Of a DNA stretch of 5,088 nucleotides, positions 4,618-5,088 are shown piece after piece. Below the pieces are notes generated by a model. It was not told the DNA's origin, did not search any database, and saw only the letters and a list, made by a program, of their open reading frames with translations. Within the stretch, counting starts at the first letter, position 1. Each line of letters starts with the position of its first letter. Position numbers and translations under genes: made by a program. The DNA is from Nitrospira sp. (GTDB lineage Bacteria; Nitrospirota; Nitrospiria; Nitrospirales; Nitrospiraceae). Where the stretch lies: NCBI GenBank assembly GCA_015904045.1, contig JABMDG010000179.1, positions 1 through 5,088 on the forward strand, given 5' to 3'.

Positions 4618-5088
4618 AGATACGAGCAACCTGTGCATCGGACGGCCTCCCAATGCCGCGACGTGATCGTGGAGTGCGGTGGCGATCCACCGGTATCGAT
4701 CGGCCCCCTGACTTTGTCCGGCGATGATGTTCGGAGGCACGGGTTCGCCGAACCGAATTCTGATGCGCCGCCGGCGGGGCCAGCATGCGCCGGTCGGCAG
4801 CGCTTCAAAACTTCCCTCGATCCACACGGGAATGACGGGGACCGGGTGCGCCGTCATCATCAAGCCGATCCCCGACTGAAACGGCTGAAGGATTCCGTCA
4901 GGAGACCGCCCTCCCTCAGGAAACCAGACCAGGTAGTAGCCGCGCGCGAGCGCCGCAGCGCCCAAGGCGATGTTGGCCAAGGGGCGGCGGCTCTGATCGA
5001 TCGGCAGCACCTGCGTGGCGCGGCTGACAAGGCGCATGAGGGCGTTCCGAAACATGATCCCGGTCCAGCCTCCCCAGTAGGTCCGGTT
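4606..5088 (-). CDS. PlsC-type 1-acylglycerol-phosphate acyltransferase, C-terminal part
   Basis: Only the last 160 residues are inside the window; the frame stays open to the edge (first residues NRTYWGGWTGI), so the Met at 5055 is internal rather than the start. The visible part fits the lysophospholipid acyltransferase superfamily. It shows a motif II-like VLPIDQSRR (about 27-34), motif III FPEGGRS (56-62) that binds the glycerol phosphate, motif IV VPVIPVWIEGS (83-93), and a basic RRRRIRIRFGEPV segment (104-116). The catalytic NHxxxxD motif should lie about 50 residues upstream, off the window. The likely role is acylation of lysophosphatidic acid at the inner membrane in phospholipid synthesis. 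It could also be the acyltransferase half of a larger protein fused to an acyl-ACP ligase or transporter domain, which only the missing part can show. It is convergent with the PepSY gene and looks functionally separate. Confidence 0.88.
   Translation of the reverse strand, partial: NRTYWGGWTGIMFRNALMRLVSRATQVLPIDQSRRPLANIALGAAALARGYYLVWFPEGGRSPDGILQPFQSGIGLMMTAHPVPVIPVWIEGSFEALPTGACWPRRRRIRIRFGEPVPPNIIAGQSQGADRYRWIATALHDHVAALGGRPMHRLLVSREA

Noticed and set aside
4578..4808. 76-codon minus-strand frame
   Set aside because: It lies in another frame within the acyltransferase gene and has no domain.
4606..5055. Acyltransferase taken as a complete 149-residue protein from the Met at 5055
   Set aside because: The frame continues open to the window edge with family-like residues (YWGGWTG), and the catalytic NHxxxxD motif is still missing.

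Overview
The window is about 5.1 kb of ordinary-looking chromosomal DNA with fairly high G+C and five protein genes. It carries a sensor kinase, an NtrC-type response regulator, a DUF2934 protein, a single-PepSY periplasmic protein and a PlsC-type acyltransferase. This mix, the codon usage and the style of the short intergenic repeats suggest a Nitrospira-like member of the Nitrospirota. That placement is an inference from familiarity with such genomes, not a database result. There are no RNA genes, insertion sequences, phage genes or CRISPR repeats.

Layout. On the minus strand, a response regulator (3392 down to 2013) is followed after 41 nt by its presumed partner, a membrane histidine kinase (1971 down to 31). 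Divergently on the plus strand lie a small DUF2934 gene (3791-4039) and, 62 nt later, a secreted PepSY gene (4102-4473). A 132-bp convergent gap then leads to the 3' part of an acyltransferase gene on the minus strand (4606 to beyond 5088), whose start is outside the window.

How it may work together. The regulator has receiver, sigma-54 AAA+ and Fis-type DNA-binding domains. The roughly 400-bp divergent gap holds a good -24/-12 (sigma-54) promoter candidate in front of DUF2934-PepSY and a weaker one in front of the regulator. It also holds a short repeat, TTGCNGCATTCAGC-like, in copies spaced 21 and 105 bp apart (near-integral helical turns), and a perfect 10-bp palindrome. The simplest reading is a self-contained circuit: the kinase senses a membrane or cytoplasmic cue, the regulator activates its own operon and the divergent pair, and the PepSY protein acts outside the inner membrane, perhaps as effector or feedback element. 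The layout resembles the zraP/zraSR arrangement of enterobacteria, but with a PepSY protein in place of ZraP. This is the most interesting part of the window. The regulatory sites are predictions by eye.

The acyltransferase looks unrelated to the circuit. Short look-alike repeats occur at the 3' ends of both minus-strand transcription units.
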